From Leptospirillum sp. (lineage in GTDB: Bacteria; Nitrospirota; Leptospirillia; Leptospirillales; Leptospirillaceae), in assembly GCA_027343785.1 (NCBI GenBank), contig DAHWKF010000141.1, forward strand, positions 1 to 13,189: a DNA stretch of 13,189 nucleotides, written 5' to 3'. Below the pieces are notes generated by a model. It did no database searches and was not told the DNA's origin. It saw nothing but the letters and a program-made list of their open reading frames with translations. The position numbers and the translations under genes are program-made. Within the stretch, counting starts at the first letter, position 1. Each line of letters begins with the position of its first letter. Below, in pieces: positions 1 through 6,682 of this stretch.

Positions 1-52
1 TTCGGTCGGAAGAAGTTTGATCTTCAAGGTCAGCTTCATGGGAAGAGTCTGT

Positions 53-66
53 TTCAAATATTTGAA
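53..66. promoter_or_regulatory. AT-rich 14-bp perfect palindrome
   Basis: TTCAAATATTTGAA reads identically on both strands and is strikingly AT-rich for this GC-rich window. It lies just before the AAAGGAG of the first gene, where a repressor or activator could bind. No matching operator family is recognised, so a regulatory role is inferred from symmetry and position only. Confidence 0.35.
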
Positions 67-85
67 TCAGTCAACAGAAAGGAGA

Positions 86-127
86 GCGCATTCCTCCCCG
101 CCGTGAACGGCGAGGGTTCCAATGCGC
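86..127 (+). promoter_or_regulatory. Hairpin between ribosome binding site and start codon
   Basis: Bases 86-92 (GCGCATT) pair perfectly with 121-127 (AATGCGC). Inside, 93-96 pair with 112-115 and 100-103 with 108-111, leaving a TGAA loop and two small bulges. AAAGGAG lies at 78-84 and ATG at 136. In linear sequence they are too far apart, but if the hairpin folds only about 9 bases remain between them, a normal spacing. The structure would also bury the alternative GTG at 103. The pairing is seen directly; the effect on initiation is inferred. Confidence 0.45.
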
Positions 128-135
128 GCAAGAGG

Positions 136-522
136 ATGAAACCTGTTTCGGTTCTTCTGATCGGTCTGGGTCGGGTCGGATCCCGTTTCTACGAAAAATT
201 CCGGCAGATGGGAGAGGGGAGGGTCCGCATCCTGGGAGTGTGTGAAATCGACCCCAGCCATCCCGTGTCCCGGCAGGCCCGTCTGGACGGCATTCCGGTC
301 TTTGAGGACTATCATCGGGCCCTCCGCCCCGGCAATCCGCCGGTCGACATCATCCTCGACACGACCAACATCCCGGAGGTCAAGAACGACCTCCGCCGCC
401 TCCTCGAGGAGTCCGGCAACCATCATACCGTCCTCCTGCCGCTGGTCGCGTCCTACCTTCTCTGGCACATGGCCGCGCCGGGAGAAGAGCTGGTCCAGGA
501 CCATGTGGATCCCGGATACTAG
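136..522 (+). CDS. Small NAD(P)-binding Rossmann-fold protein, probable sensor partner
   Basis: This 128-residue protein opens with a beta strand running into GLGRVG (residues 10-15), the glycine-rich GxGxxG loop that binds NAD(P) in Rossmann folds. It goes on with an ILGVCEID strand, the usual place for the acidic residue that holds the cofactor ribose, and an IILDTT strand. It is only about the length of one Rossmann domain and has no catalytic domain, so a binding or sensing role seems likelier than a dehydrogenase. Similar single domains are known, as I recall, fused to the N-terminus of PAS sensor kinases. Here the next gene, 9 bases away, is a PAS-GGDEF-EAL protein. I chose ATG 136 because the conserved strand starts there and the upstream hairpin brings AAAGGAG close. 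GTG 103 is the alternative, and the frame stays open to the window edge, so a longer protein is not excluded. Confidence 0.7.
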   Translation: MKPVSVLLIGLGRVGSRFYEKFRQMGEGRVRILGVCEIDPSHPVSRQARLDGIPVFEDYHRALRPGNPPVDIILDTTNIPEVKNDLRRLLEESGNHHTVLLPLVASYLLWHMAAPGEELVQDHVDPGY

Positions 523-531
523 CCTCCCCCG

Positions 532-2643
532 ATGAACCCCCTTCAGCCGGAGTTCGAACACCAGTTCATCCTTCAGTCCATGGGCGAGGCGATCCTCGCC
601 GTCGACCTGTCCCGCCAGATCCTCTGGATCAACGTCGGCTTTACGCGACTGTTCGGCTACGACCCGGAAGAGGTCGTGGGACGGAAGCCGGATTTCATCT
701 ACGCCGACCGGAATGATTACGAAGAGCAGGGGCGTCTTCGCTATAACCTGGAGGCGCCTTCCGTCCAGACCCCTTATGAGATGCGATATGTGAAGAAGGA
801 CGGACAGGTTTTCTGGGGAGAAGCCTGGGGCGCGGCCGTCCACAACCGGAAAGGGGATCGGATCGGGTTCATGGTGGCGGTCCGGGATATTTCCCGCCGG
901 AAGCAGCTGATCCACGACCTCCATCTTGAGAAGGAACAGTGGTTCGTGACGCTGAAATCGATCGGGGACGCCGTCGTGACGACCGATGAACACGGGCGGG
1001 TCACCTATGTCAACCCCGTGGCCGAACACCTGACCGGGTGGAAGGTGGAGGAGGCGGACGGCCACCCCGTTTCGAAGGTTTTCCGGATTGTGAACGAATA
1101 TTCCCGGGAGCCGGCGGAAAACCCGGTGGATCGGGCCCTCCTGGAGGGGACGATCGTGGGGCTCGCGAATCACACGCTTTTGCTGAGCCGGTCGGGGGAG
1201 GAGTTTTCGATCGAGGATTCCGCGGCGCCGATCCAGGACAACAATGGAGAGATTCGGGGATGCATCATCGTGTTCCGGGACGTCACCGAGAAGCGGAAGC
1301 TCGAACAGCGGATCGCCTACCAGGCGAACTTCGACTCCCTGACCGACCTGCCCAACCGCCACCTGTTCCAGGACCGTCTTTCGCGTGCGGTCGGACAAGC
1401 CCATCGCATGGGGAACCTTGTGGCCCTCCTCTATCTTGATGTCGATTATTTCAAGAACATCAACGACCGGATGGGACATCCCTATGGAGACCGCGTACTG
1501 GTCGAACTGGGCAAACGCCTCAAGACCGTCGTCCGGGAGACGGACACGATCGCCCGGATCGGAGGGGACGAATTCGCCGTCATCCTGTGCGACCTCCATG
1601 ACCGCTCGGAAGCGATGGTCCTCGGACGCCGGCTGATGATCGAGGCGGCCATGCCCTTCCGGATCGACGGCTCCCGGGCGGATCTGACGGTCAGCATCGG
1701 CGTGGCCCTCTACCCCGAGGACGGGACCGACGCGACGACCCTCATCCGGAACGCCGACATCGCCCTCTATCAGGTCAAGAGGGAGGGACGGAACAACATC
1801 GCGTTCTTCTCCCGGGAGATGAACCGTTATGTCCAGAGCACCCTCAAGACCGAATCGGAACTGCGGGAAGCCCTGGACAAAAATCGTTTCTACCTGGCAT
1901 ACCAGCCGATCGTCCATCTGGGGAGCTCCCTGGCCGTGGGTGTGGAGGCTCTTCTCCGGTGGCGCCACCGGGGCAAAGTCCGCTTTCCGGACGAATTTGT
2001 TCCGATCGCCGAAGAAATGGGGCTGATCCTCCCCCTGGGACAGTGGATTTTGCGGGAGGCCATCCGGGAAGCCGGCGTCTGGATCCGGCAGGGCATCAAC
2101 CTGGGCCGTTTGACCGTCAACGTGAGCGTCAAGCAGATCCATTCGGAAGGATTTTCCGATTTCCTCGAATCCACCCTCCGGGAAAACGGCCTTCCCCCCT
2201 CCGTCCTCGAGATCGAAATTACCGAACGGACGCTGATGTTCCGGGACCACCACACGGTGAGCACGCTGAACCGGATCCGGGAGATGGGGGTCAAGGTCTC
2301 CATCGACGATTTCGGCATCGGGTACTCCTCCCTGAACTATATCCGGAATTTTCCGGTCAACACCCTGAAAATCGACCGCTCTTTTCTCGCCGAGATGCTC
2401 GACAATCATTACGACCGGGCGATTGTCCGGGCGATTCTGGCGATGGCCCAGTCCCTCTCCATCGATGTGGTGGCGGAAGGGGTGGAACGGATGGAACAGG
2501 CCCGCTTTCTTCAGGAAAACGGCTGCCTGATGGCGCAGGGGTTTTTCTACAGCGAACCGGTGTCCCCGGAGGAGATCCTCCTGTACTTTCGCCGCGAGGA
2601 GGATGTCTCCGGGGCGGTTGCCCCCGTTTTGCCCACCTTGTAG
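532..2643 (+). CDS. PAS-PAS-GGDEF-EAL cyclic-di-GMP synthase/phosphodiesterase
   Basis: This 703-residue soluble protein has two PAS domains (about 10-120 and 135-262), a GGDEF domain (about 263-430) and an EAL domain (about 440-690). The diguanylate cyclase signature GGDEF is intact at 344-348, and an RETD inhibitory-site motif (RxxD) precedes it by five residues. The EAL signature is intact at 472-474. The phosphodiesterase residues I could place are also present: the DDFG loop from 592, K613 in LKID, E649 and E652 in AEGVE, and Q669. The usual Thr after DDFG is Ile. Both halves could therefore be active, making or breaking cyclic-di-GMP under PAS control. No signal peptide or membrane segment is seen, so it is cytoplasmic. 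The ATG lacks a clear ribosome binding site and sits 9 bases after the preceding stop, suggesting translational coupling. Which activity dominates cannot be read from sequence. Confidence 0.93.
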   Translation: MNPLQPEFEHQFILQSMGEAILAVDLSRQILWINVGFTRLFGYDPEEVVGRKPDFIYADRNDYEEQGRLRYNLEAPSVQTPYEMRYVKKDGQVFWGEAWGAAVHNRKGDRIGFMVAVRDISRRKQLIHDLHLEKEQWFVTLKSIGDAVVTTDEHGRVTYVNPVAEHLTGWKVEEADGHPVSKVFRIVNEYSREPAENPVDRALLEGTIVGLANHTLLLSRSGEEFSIEDSAAPIQDNNGEIRGCIIVFRDVTEKRKLEQRIAYQANFDSLTDLPNRHLFQDRLSRAVGQAHRMGNLVALLYLDVDYFKNINDRMGHPYGDRVLVELGKRLKTVVRETDTIARIGGDEFAVILCDLHDRSEAMVLGRRLMIEAAMPFRIDGSRADLTVSIGVALYPEDGTDATTLIRNADIALYQVKREGRNNIAFFSREMNRYVQSTLKTESELREALDKNRFYLAYQPIVHLGSSLAVGVEALLRWRHRGKVRFPDEFVPIAEEMGLILPLGQWILREAIREAGVWIRQGINLGRLTVNVSVKQIHSEGFSDFLESTLRENGLPPSVLEIEITERTLMFRDHHTVSTLNRIREMGVKVSIDDFGIGYSSLNYIRNFPVNTLKIDRSFLAEMLDNHYDRAIVRAILAMAQSLSIDVVAEGVERMEQARFLQENGCLMAQGFFYSEPVSPEEILLYFRREEDVSGAVAPVLPTL

Positions 2644-2759
2644 GCCCCTCATCCCTCCCCGGCCCGATGGTCCGTGGCGGAAATCCATCCTGCCTTCTGA
2701 AAACGGGACGGGGTAAGCCTATCCTTCGGCCCCTTCCACCAATGTCCCGGCCCGATGGG

Positions 2760-2788
2760 TTGACGGAGGGCTCTGGAGATTGTAGGTT
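2760..2788 (+). promoter_or_regulatory. Possible sigma70-type promoter
   Basis: TTGACG (2760-2765) is separated by 17 bases from TAGGTT (2783-2788). The -35 box is good (5 of 6) and the -10 box is poor (3 of 6). AAAGGAG follows immediately, overlapping the expected start of transcription. No convincing protein begins here, so a short non-coding RNA ending at the hairpin near 2985 is one reading. Confidence 0.27.
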
Positions 2789-2953
2789 AACAAAGGAGAT
2801 GTGCGCCGGAAGACCTCCGGAGACGGGGAAGATACCGGTTTTGGCTTGAGATGGCTTTTTTCAGGCGGCAAGCGAAATCCCGTGCCTTTCTCAGGGGCTT
2901 CCCGGAACCTTCGGGGTTGTCGCCCAGACCATCCCCTCGGGGAAAATCCTCCT

Positions 2954-2985
2954 GGAACGCGTTTTTCGGGAGCGTTCCTGTTTTT
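2954..2985 (+). terminator. Probable Rho-independent terminator
   Basis: GGAACGC (2954-2960) pairs with GCGTTCC (2972-2978), enclosing an 11-base loop. TG and five T residues (2981-2985) follow at once, as in a + strand intrinsic terminator. It lies about 310 bases after the stop of the PAS-GGDEF-EAL gene, far for a simple end of that transcript, so it could instead end a short RNA starting near 2795. Confidence 0.45.
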
Positions 2986-3222
2986 GTCCCGTTATCCCCC
3001 CGCATATCCCCCTCTATACGCATCCATGCCTGTCGGAAGGCGCCTGAAGGGCCTCTCCCTTGGTTTCGCACGCCGATGGCCTGCCGTCCGTTGAAGGCCG
3101 GGGGAGACCTGTCGGCGGGGGTTGCCATCAGGTCATCCTGTCCGCACGAAACGTCATCTTCGGCGATCGGCGTTTGACGGTCGGTGGTGGAAAGGTCGCA
3201 AAAAATCAGACAAGGAGGAGAG

Positions 3223-3297
3223 ATGCCAGGTCGAAAGACAGGTCAGATCCCGGTTGTTCGCCGATACCGTATCACGGGGAGGGAGGCTGAAGCTTGA
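3223..3297 (+). CDS. 24-residue leader peptide coupled to membrane protein
   Basis: ATG 3223 follows a strong AAGGAGG (3212-3218) at near-ideal spacing and opens a 24-codon frame. The product is basic and hydrophilic, beginning MPGRKTGQIPVV and including RRYR. Its TGA (3295-3297) overlaps the TTG start (3294-3296) of the next gene as TTGA, the usual geometry for translational coupling. No family is recognised. It may matter only as a translated leader that delivers ribosomes to the weak TTG start. The ribosome binding site and overlap are seen directly; expression is inferred. Confidence 0.5.
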   Translation: MPGRKTGQIPVVRRYRITGREAEA

Positions 3298-3908
3298 GAC
3301 GGATATACCGCTCCATCCTGGCCCTCAACATTCTGGTCCCTTCCTTTCTGTTCGGAGGCGTTGCCGAAATCTTCCGGGGACGGCCGGATATCGGCGCATT
3401 TCTCCTGCTCGTCACCCTGTTGTTGGCCTTGTCGGGGTGGATGTCCCTCAGGATAGCCCGAAAAAAGGGGCGCGCCTATCTCGTCCGGGTCATCTCCCAG
3501 TCGGAACACACCGACATGGCCGTGGCGTATATCATCATCTACCTTTTTCCGGCGGTTCATCCCCACCCCTGGCTGGCCCTACTTCTCCTGGCGCTCGCCT
3601 CCCTGATCATCGAGGTCGGCGCCGACCCTTTTCCGGCCAACCCCATGTTCAAGGTCTTCGGCAAAAGGCTCGCGACGGTCGATGTCGAAGAGGAGGACGG
3701 CGTCAGAAGACGGATCGTCCTGATCGTTCCGAAAGACAGCGTGATCATCTCCTCCCATATCCGAGCCATCCCCCTGGGAGGCGGGGTCTATCTCGCCCGC
3801 GAACGGGGAGAGGAAACGGCTGGGATGCCCCGTCCGGAGGCGGTCTCGTGGCAGGGGTCCGTCCGGGAAGAGTCGGGCGCCGGTCGTAACTGGAGGGATC
3901 GAGCGTGA
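3294..3908 (+). CDS. Four-helix inner membrane protein with C-terminal soluble domain
   Basis: I do not recognise a named family for this 204-residue protein. Four hydrophobic segments lie at about 7-26, 34-54, 75-88 and 92-110. A short hydrophilic region with NPMFKVFGKR (116-125) and beta-like stretches (RRRIVLIVP, GGGVYLARE) follows, and the tail from about 171 is Gly/Arg/Glu-rich and probably disordered. This layout, helices first and a small beta domain beginning with an NP...G motif, occurs in uncharacterised membrane proteins of several phyla. The start is TTG 3294, with GGGAGG at 3281-3286, because an in-frame stop at 3288 rules out anything longer. It lies between cyclic-di-GMP genes, so a role in membrane sensing or in their output is possible but not shown. 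Confidence 0.72.
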   Translation: MRRIYRSILALNILVPSFLFGGVAEIFRGRPDIGAFLLLVTLLLALSGWMSLRIARKKGRAYLVRVISQSEHTDMAVAYIIIYLFPAVHPHPWLALLLLALASLIIEVGADPFPANPMFKVFGKRLATVDVEEEDGVRRRIVLIVPKDSVIISSHIRAIPLGGGVYLARERGEETAGMPRPEAVSWQGSVREESGAGRNWRDRA

Positions 3909-3918
3909 TCCGGATCAC
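3905..3918. promoter_or_regulatory. 14-bp perfect palindrome over a stop codon
   Basis: GTGATCCGGATCAC is perfectly self-complementary. It covers the TGA of the membrane-protein gene (3906-3908) and lies about 110 bases before the PAS gene. A related TGATCA follows at 3941-3946. It could be an operator for the downstream genes. The symmetry is seen; the binding function is inferred. Confidence 0.3.
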
Positions 3919-4030
3919 TTGTTTGTGTGACGACCACCATTGATCAGGGGAGGGTGCATGACGAAGATAGAGTGCAAGAAGGAAACGGCTTGCATCAAAA
4001 CGTCATCATGGGAAACGGAAGGGGGGAGAG

Positions 4031-4609
4031 ATGGACAGGAAGATTCTGACGCCGGAAGAAATCGGGGCCTTGTTGTCCTGGACGCCGTCCCGGCCTTCGG
4101 AGCCGGTCAGCTCCAGAAAACCCTCCGTCCGGACAAGTATGCGATCCGGAAAGCCATCGCGCCCGAAAAACGAATCGAATGTCCCGGTTTCGGAGAATGA
4201 TTTCTTCCGGGATGTCCTGGACGCCATGGGGGAGGCGATGATCATCACCGATTTCCGTGGCCGGATCCTGTTTGAAAATGTCGTCTCCCGCGATCTTCTG
4301 GACAAGCCCCTCTCCGCCATCCGGAGAAAGTCCTTCAGAATGGCCGTCACCCTCTTGGACGGTGACGGACAGAGGCAGGACGACGATCCGGTCGGAAAGG
4401 TCCTGCGGGAACAGCGTCCGTTTCGCTTCCCCGCGGGCAGCCGGCTTCTCCGTCCGGACGGTTCGAGCATCCCTGTCGAAGGATCCGCCACGCCGGTTTT
4501 TCGTGCGGACGGGGAACCCGAAGGGGTTGTCGTCAGCTTTCACAGAAAAACCCGTCCTGCCGGAACCCTCCAAGACTTCACCCCCATTCCGGAAAGACAC
4601 GCCCGGTAA
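4031..4609 (+). CDS. PAS-domain protein with FliM-like N-terminal motif
   Basis: This 192-residue soluble protein begins with ILTPEEIGALL (residues 5-15). That matches the pattern of the FliM N-terminus (ILSQAEIDALL in E. coli), the segment that binds phosphorylated CheY. A Ser/Pro/Arg/Lys-rich linker to about 55 leads to one PAS domain (about 57-175) with the typical opening DAMGEAMIITDFRGRILFEN and the later LLRPDGSSIPVEG strand. No output domain follows. A GGDEF protein begins 72 bases downstream, so this PAS protein may act as a separate sensor or adaptor for it. GGGGGGAGAG directly before ATG 4031 serves as ribosome binding site. The PAS call is firm; CheY or motor binding is inferred from the short motif alone. 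Confidence 0.8.
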   Translation: MDRKILTPEEIGALLSWTPSRPSEPVSSRKPSVRTSMRSGKPSRPKNESNVPVSENDFFRDVLDAMGEAMIITDFRGRILFENVVSRDLLDKPLSAIRRKSFRMAVTLLDGDGQRQDDDPVGKVLREQRPFRFPAGSRLLRPDGSSIPVEGSATPVFRADGEPEGVVVSFHRKTRPAGTLQDFTPIPERHAR

Positions 4610-4681
4610 CAGTCGGTTCCGGGAATGTGGCCTGTCCCGGTCCAGCCCCGATGTTCAGCGGCGGAAGGAGGGTTTCTCCCC

Positions 4682-6031
4682 ATGACCCCCGAGGTGAATC
4701 AATCCCTGTCGAAGCGGTGGGGGAGGTATTTTTCCCCCTGGATGTGGTCAGGAAAAAAACTGGCCACGCTTCTCTTCCTTCTGTCTTCCCTTGTCGTCCT
4801 CTCCTATGGGGGCGCCCTTCTCGAAGTTTTTTCCTATCTCCAGGATCTCCGGGAAATCCGGTCCTACTCCCGGGTGGTCCACGGCATCGACCGGATCACG
4901 GCCGACGTCCGGCGGATTCAGTCGGGCCGGTCCGGATACCTACTGTCGGGCCGGAGCGCCTATCTCGTGGCCTATACGTCGGGCATAGAGTCCCTGTTCC
5001 GGGACACCGAAGATCTCCGGAGCCTGTTGGCGCGGACCGGATCGGTGTTCGGACAGGCGGAGCTTGACGCGCTGACCAGCCAGAACGGAGAGGTGCTTCT
5101 TCCGATGGCCCGGACGCTTGAACACCGGGGATTGATGGAAACGCGGGCCCATTTTCTGAAAGTGGACCACGCGATCCGCCTGCCCGATACCAACCGTACC
5201 CTTCAGGATCTCCGGTTCCGGTACCGGCATATCGCCCTGATCCGGGAGCAAAACGCACGCAAACACCTGCTCCGGACGTCGGGACTTTTCGGCCTGTCGT
5301 TCGTCCTGTTCTCCGCCTTTTTGGGTCTGACCGCCACCCGCATCACCAAAGACATCTCCAGCGTCAACCGTCTGGTTTCCCACCTGTATCACGACGCCCG
5401 CCACGATCTTCTGACCGGGTTGCCCAACCGCGCCTGCGTCATGGACGCGCTCGACCGATGCCTTGAGGATCCGTCCGTCCGGGAGAGGGGCCTCGCCCTC
5501 TTGTATATCGATCTGGACGGGTTCAAGGGGGTGAACGACCGGTGGGGACACGACAAGGGAGACCTGGCTCTCCAGTGTGTGGCGCAGCGCTTTCTGGGGG
5601 TGCTCCGGGAAGGGGACATCCTGGCCCGTCTGGGCGGCGACGAATTCCTCCTGTTTCTTCAGGGATGCCGGGACCCCGCCAGCCCGATGCGGGTGGCCTT
5701 CCGGCTGGTCCGGACCCTGTCCGAACCCCTGGAGATCGCGCCCGAACGCGTTTATCTGGGCGCCAGCATCGGCATCGCCCTCTGTCCGGATGACGGCGTG
5801 TCGAGCGAAACCCTCCTCAAAAAAGCCGACGAGGCGATGTACCGGTCCAAATCGGCCGGAGGCAACTGTTTCCACTTTGCGGGCCAGGAGGAGAGTGGCG
5901 TCGGCGACGCCGCGTTTCGATCCGGGCTTCCGGTCCGGATGCAAGGTCGGACGGCCCTGTCGGAAGATCCGCCCTCCGGCGGTGAGGCGGGCAACCTCCC
6001 GGAACCGGAGGATCCCCGATCGACCGGGTGA
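4682..6031 (+). CDS. Membrane CHASE3-GGDEF diguanylate cyclase
   Basis: This 449-residue protein has a first membrane helix at about 26-50, an extracytoplasmic alpha-helical region at about 51-197 matching the CHASE3 sensor type (note the RRIQSGRSGYLLSG helix), and a second membrane helix at about 200-218. A short linker leads to a GGDEF domain from about 235 to 400. The GGDEF signature is exact at 318-322, and an REGD inhibitory-site motif lies five residues before it, so product inhibition of cyclic-di-GMP synthesis is likely. The 50-odd C-terminal residues are Gly/Pro/Ser-rich and probably disordered. ATG 4682 is chosen because GGAAGGAGGG ends about 9 bases before it; the in-frame ATG at 4625 lacks such a site. 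It follows the PAS gene by 72 bases and is probably co-transcribed. The signal sensed by CHASE3 is unknown. Confidence 0.92.
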   Translation: MTPEVNQSLSKRWGRYFSPWMWSGKKLATLLFLLSSLVVLSYGGALLEVFSYLQDLREIRSYSRVVHGIDRITADVRRIQSGRSGYLLSGRSAYLVAYTSGIESLFRDTEDLRSLLARTGSVFGQAELDALTSQNGEVLLPMARTLEHRGLMETRAHFLKVDHAIRLPDTNRTLQDLRFRYRHIALIREQNARKHLLRTSGLFGLSFVLFSAFLGLTATRITKDISSVNRLVSHLYHDARHDLLTGLPNRACVMDALDRCLEDPSVRERGLALLYIDLDGFKGVNDRWGHDKGDLALQCVAQRFLGVLREGDILARLGGDEFLLFLQGCRDPASPMRVAFRLVRTLSEPLEIAPERVYLGASIGIALCPDDGVSSETLLKKADEAMYRSKSAGGNCFHFAGQEESGVGDAAFRSGLPVRMQGRTALSEDPPSGGEAGNLPEPEDPRSTG

Positions 6032-6124
6032 CAAGGCGGGAGGGGATCCTTGCTCCGCAAACCGGAAAGGGCGACCCGCACCGATGCCCAATCCGGTGTC
6101 CGGTCCTGGGAGGGGATGCGCCAC

Positions 6125-6145
6125 GGGAGATAACCGGTTTCTCCC
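6125..6145. repeat. Inverted repeat around AACCGGTT
   Basis: GGGAGA (6125-6130) and TCTCCC (6140-6145) flank the palindrome AACCGGTT, with one unpaired T. It could form a hairpin in RNA or bind a dimeric protein. It lies about 95 bases after the CHASE3-GGDEF stop and has no T run, so it is not a classical terminator. Confidence 0.35.
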
Positions 6146-6600
6146 TGGAGCCCGGGAGCCGTCACCGCCGTCACCGATGGGACGTCCCTCTGGACGCCCG
6201 CGAGTTTTTGATGGCATGACACCGGAAGAGGCCGTGATCAGGCCGTCCCGGGGGGGGTGAGCTTCGTTTTGGCCCCGCTTGTCAAAGGCGCGTGTCCACG
6301 TGGATATCGACAGAAGTCCACGGGACGCCGCGCCCTTTGCTGCAAACCTCCAGAGCCGGCTCTGCCCGGATCCCCACATCCGCATGGTCCCTTTTCACCC
6401 TACGGCCAACTCTGCCGGCCAGCTTCCCTGACGGAACCTCCCCTGCGCCCGTGAGCAGACGGACCCGAGTCCATCGGCACACGGAACGTTTCCCCTAAAA
6501 ACCGTCCGGCGTCTTGAAATCCCATCGCTACCCCTGGTCATCAGAACCCTGTTTCACCCTGGATGCGGCTCGCGGCAGACCCTTTCAGTCCGCTTGGGCG

Positions 6601-6615
6601 CACGTTGTCAACGTG
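6601..6615. promoter_or_regulatory. Operator-like inverted repeat
   Basis: CACGTTG and CAACGTG form perfect arms around a single central T. Arms of seven bases with odd symmetry suit a dimeric helix-turn-helix regulator. It stands about 470 bases before the aldo/keto reductase, with no gene between. Binding is inferred from symmetry alone. Confidence 0.32.
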
Positions 6616-6647
6616 GCAATGATCACCCTGCCCGCTCAGGGTCGAGA

Positions 6648-6682
6648 CCGATTTTCCGCGCGCCTTTCCCCACGAAAATCGG
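6648..6682. repeat. 9-bp inverted repeat with 17-base loop
   Basis: CCGATTTTC (6648-6656) pairs with GAAAATCGG (6674-6682) without mismatch. The smaller stem ACCCTG/CAGGGT (6625-6642) lies just upstream, so an RNA from here would carry two consecutive hairpins. Neither is followed by a clear T run on the + strand. Function unknown. Confidence 0.35.

Larger units (their letters stand above)
2644..3222. other. 579-base stretch without a convincing gene
   Basis: Open frames of about 100 codons exist on both strands here but lack plausible ribosome binding sites or protein-like composition; they are rich in Pro, Arg, Ser and Gly, as expected of chance frames in GC-rich DNA. The stretch does hold a promoter-like pair near 2760-2788 and a terminator-like hairpin ending at 2985. 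CCGGCCCGATGG also occurs twice, near 2659 and 2748. The rest up to the leader ORF at 3223 shows nothing I recognise. Confidence 0.5.

Noticed and set aside
67..2688. 873-codon open frame on the - strand opposite the first two genes
   Set aside because: It mirrors the codon pattern of two clear + strand genes, has the Asp/Arg/Pro/His-rich look of GC-rich antisense frames and no domain is recognisable.
2690..2790. Possible cyclic-di-GMP riboswitch (GGGACGGGGTAAGCC stretch)
   Set aside because: The conserved core of GEMM riboswitches (ordered GNRA-type loop and joining segments) could not be matched.
2787..3128. 113-codon - strand frame in the gap before the membrane protein
   Set aside because: No ribosome binding site and chance-like composition.
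3122..3889. 255-codon + strand frame overlapping the membrane-protein gene
   Set aside because: Out-of-frame shadow; the product is Arg/Pro/Gly-rich while the 3294 frame gives four clean hydrophobic helices.
3958..4200. Small ORF (ATG 3958 after GGGGAGG) running into the PAS gene
   Set aside because: The ribosome binding site is good, but most of the frame overlaps the PAS gene and the product resembles no protein. A short translated leader remains possible.
4940..6385. 481-codon - strand frame opposite the CHASE3-GGDEF gene
   Set aside because: Antisense shadow of a well-supported gene; no recognisable protein features.
6541..6580. Sequence on the - strand resembling a group II intron domain V (GAGCCG...GTGAAA...GGTTC)
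   Set aside because: The inner stem cannot form properly and no reverse transcriptase is present.
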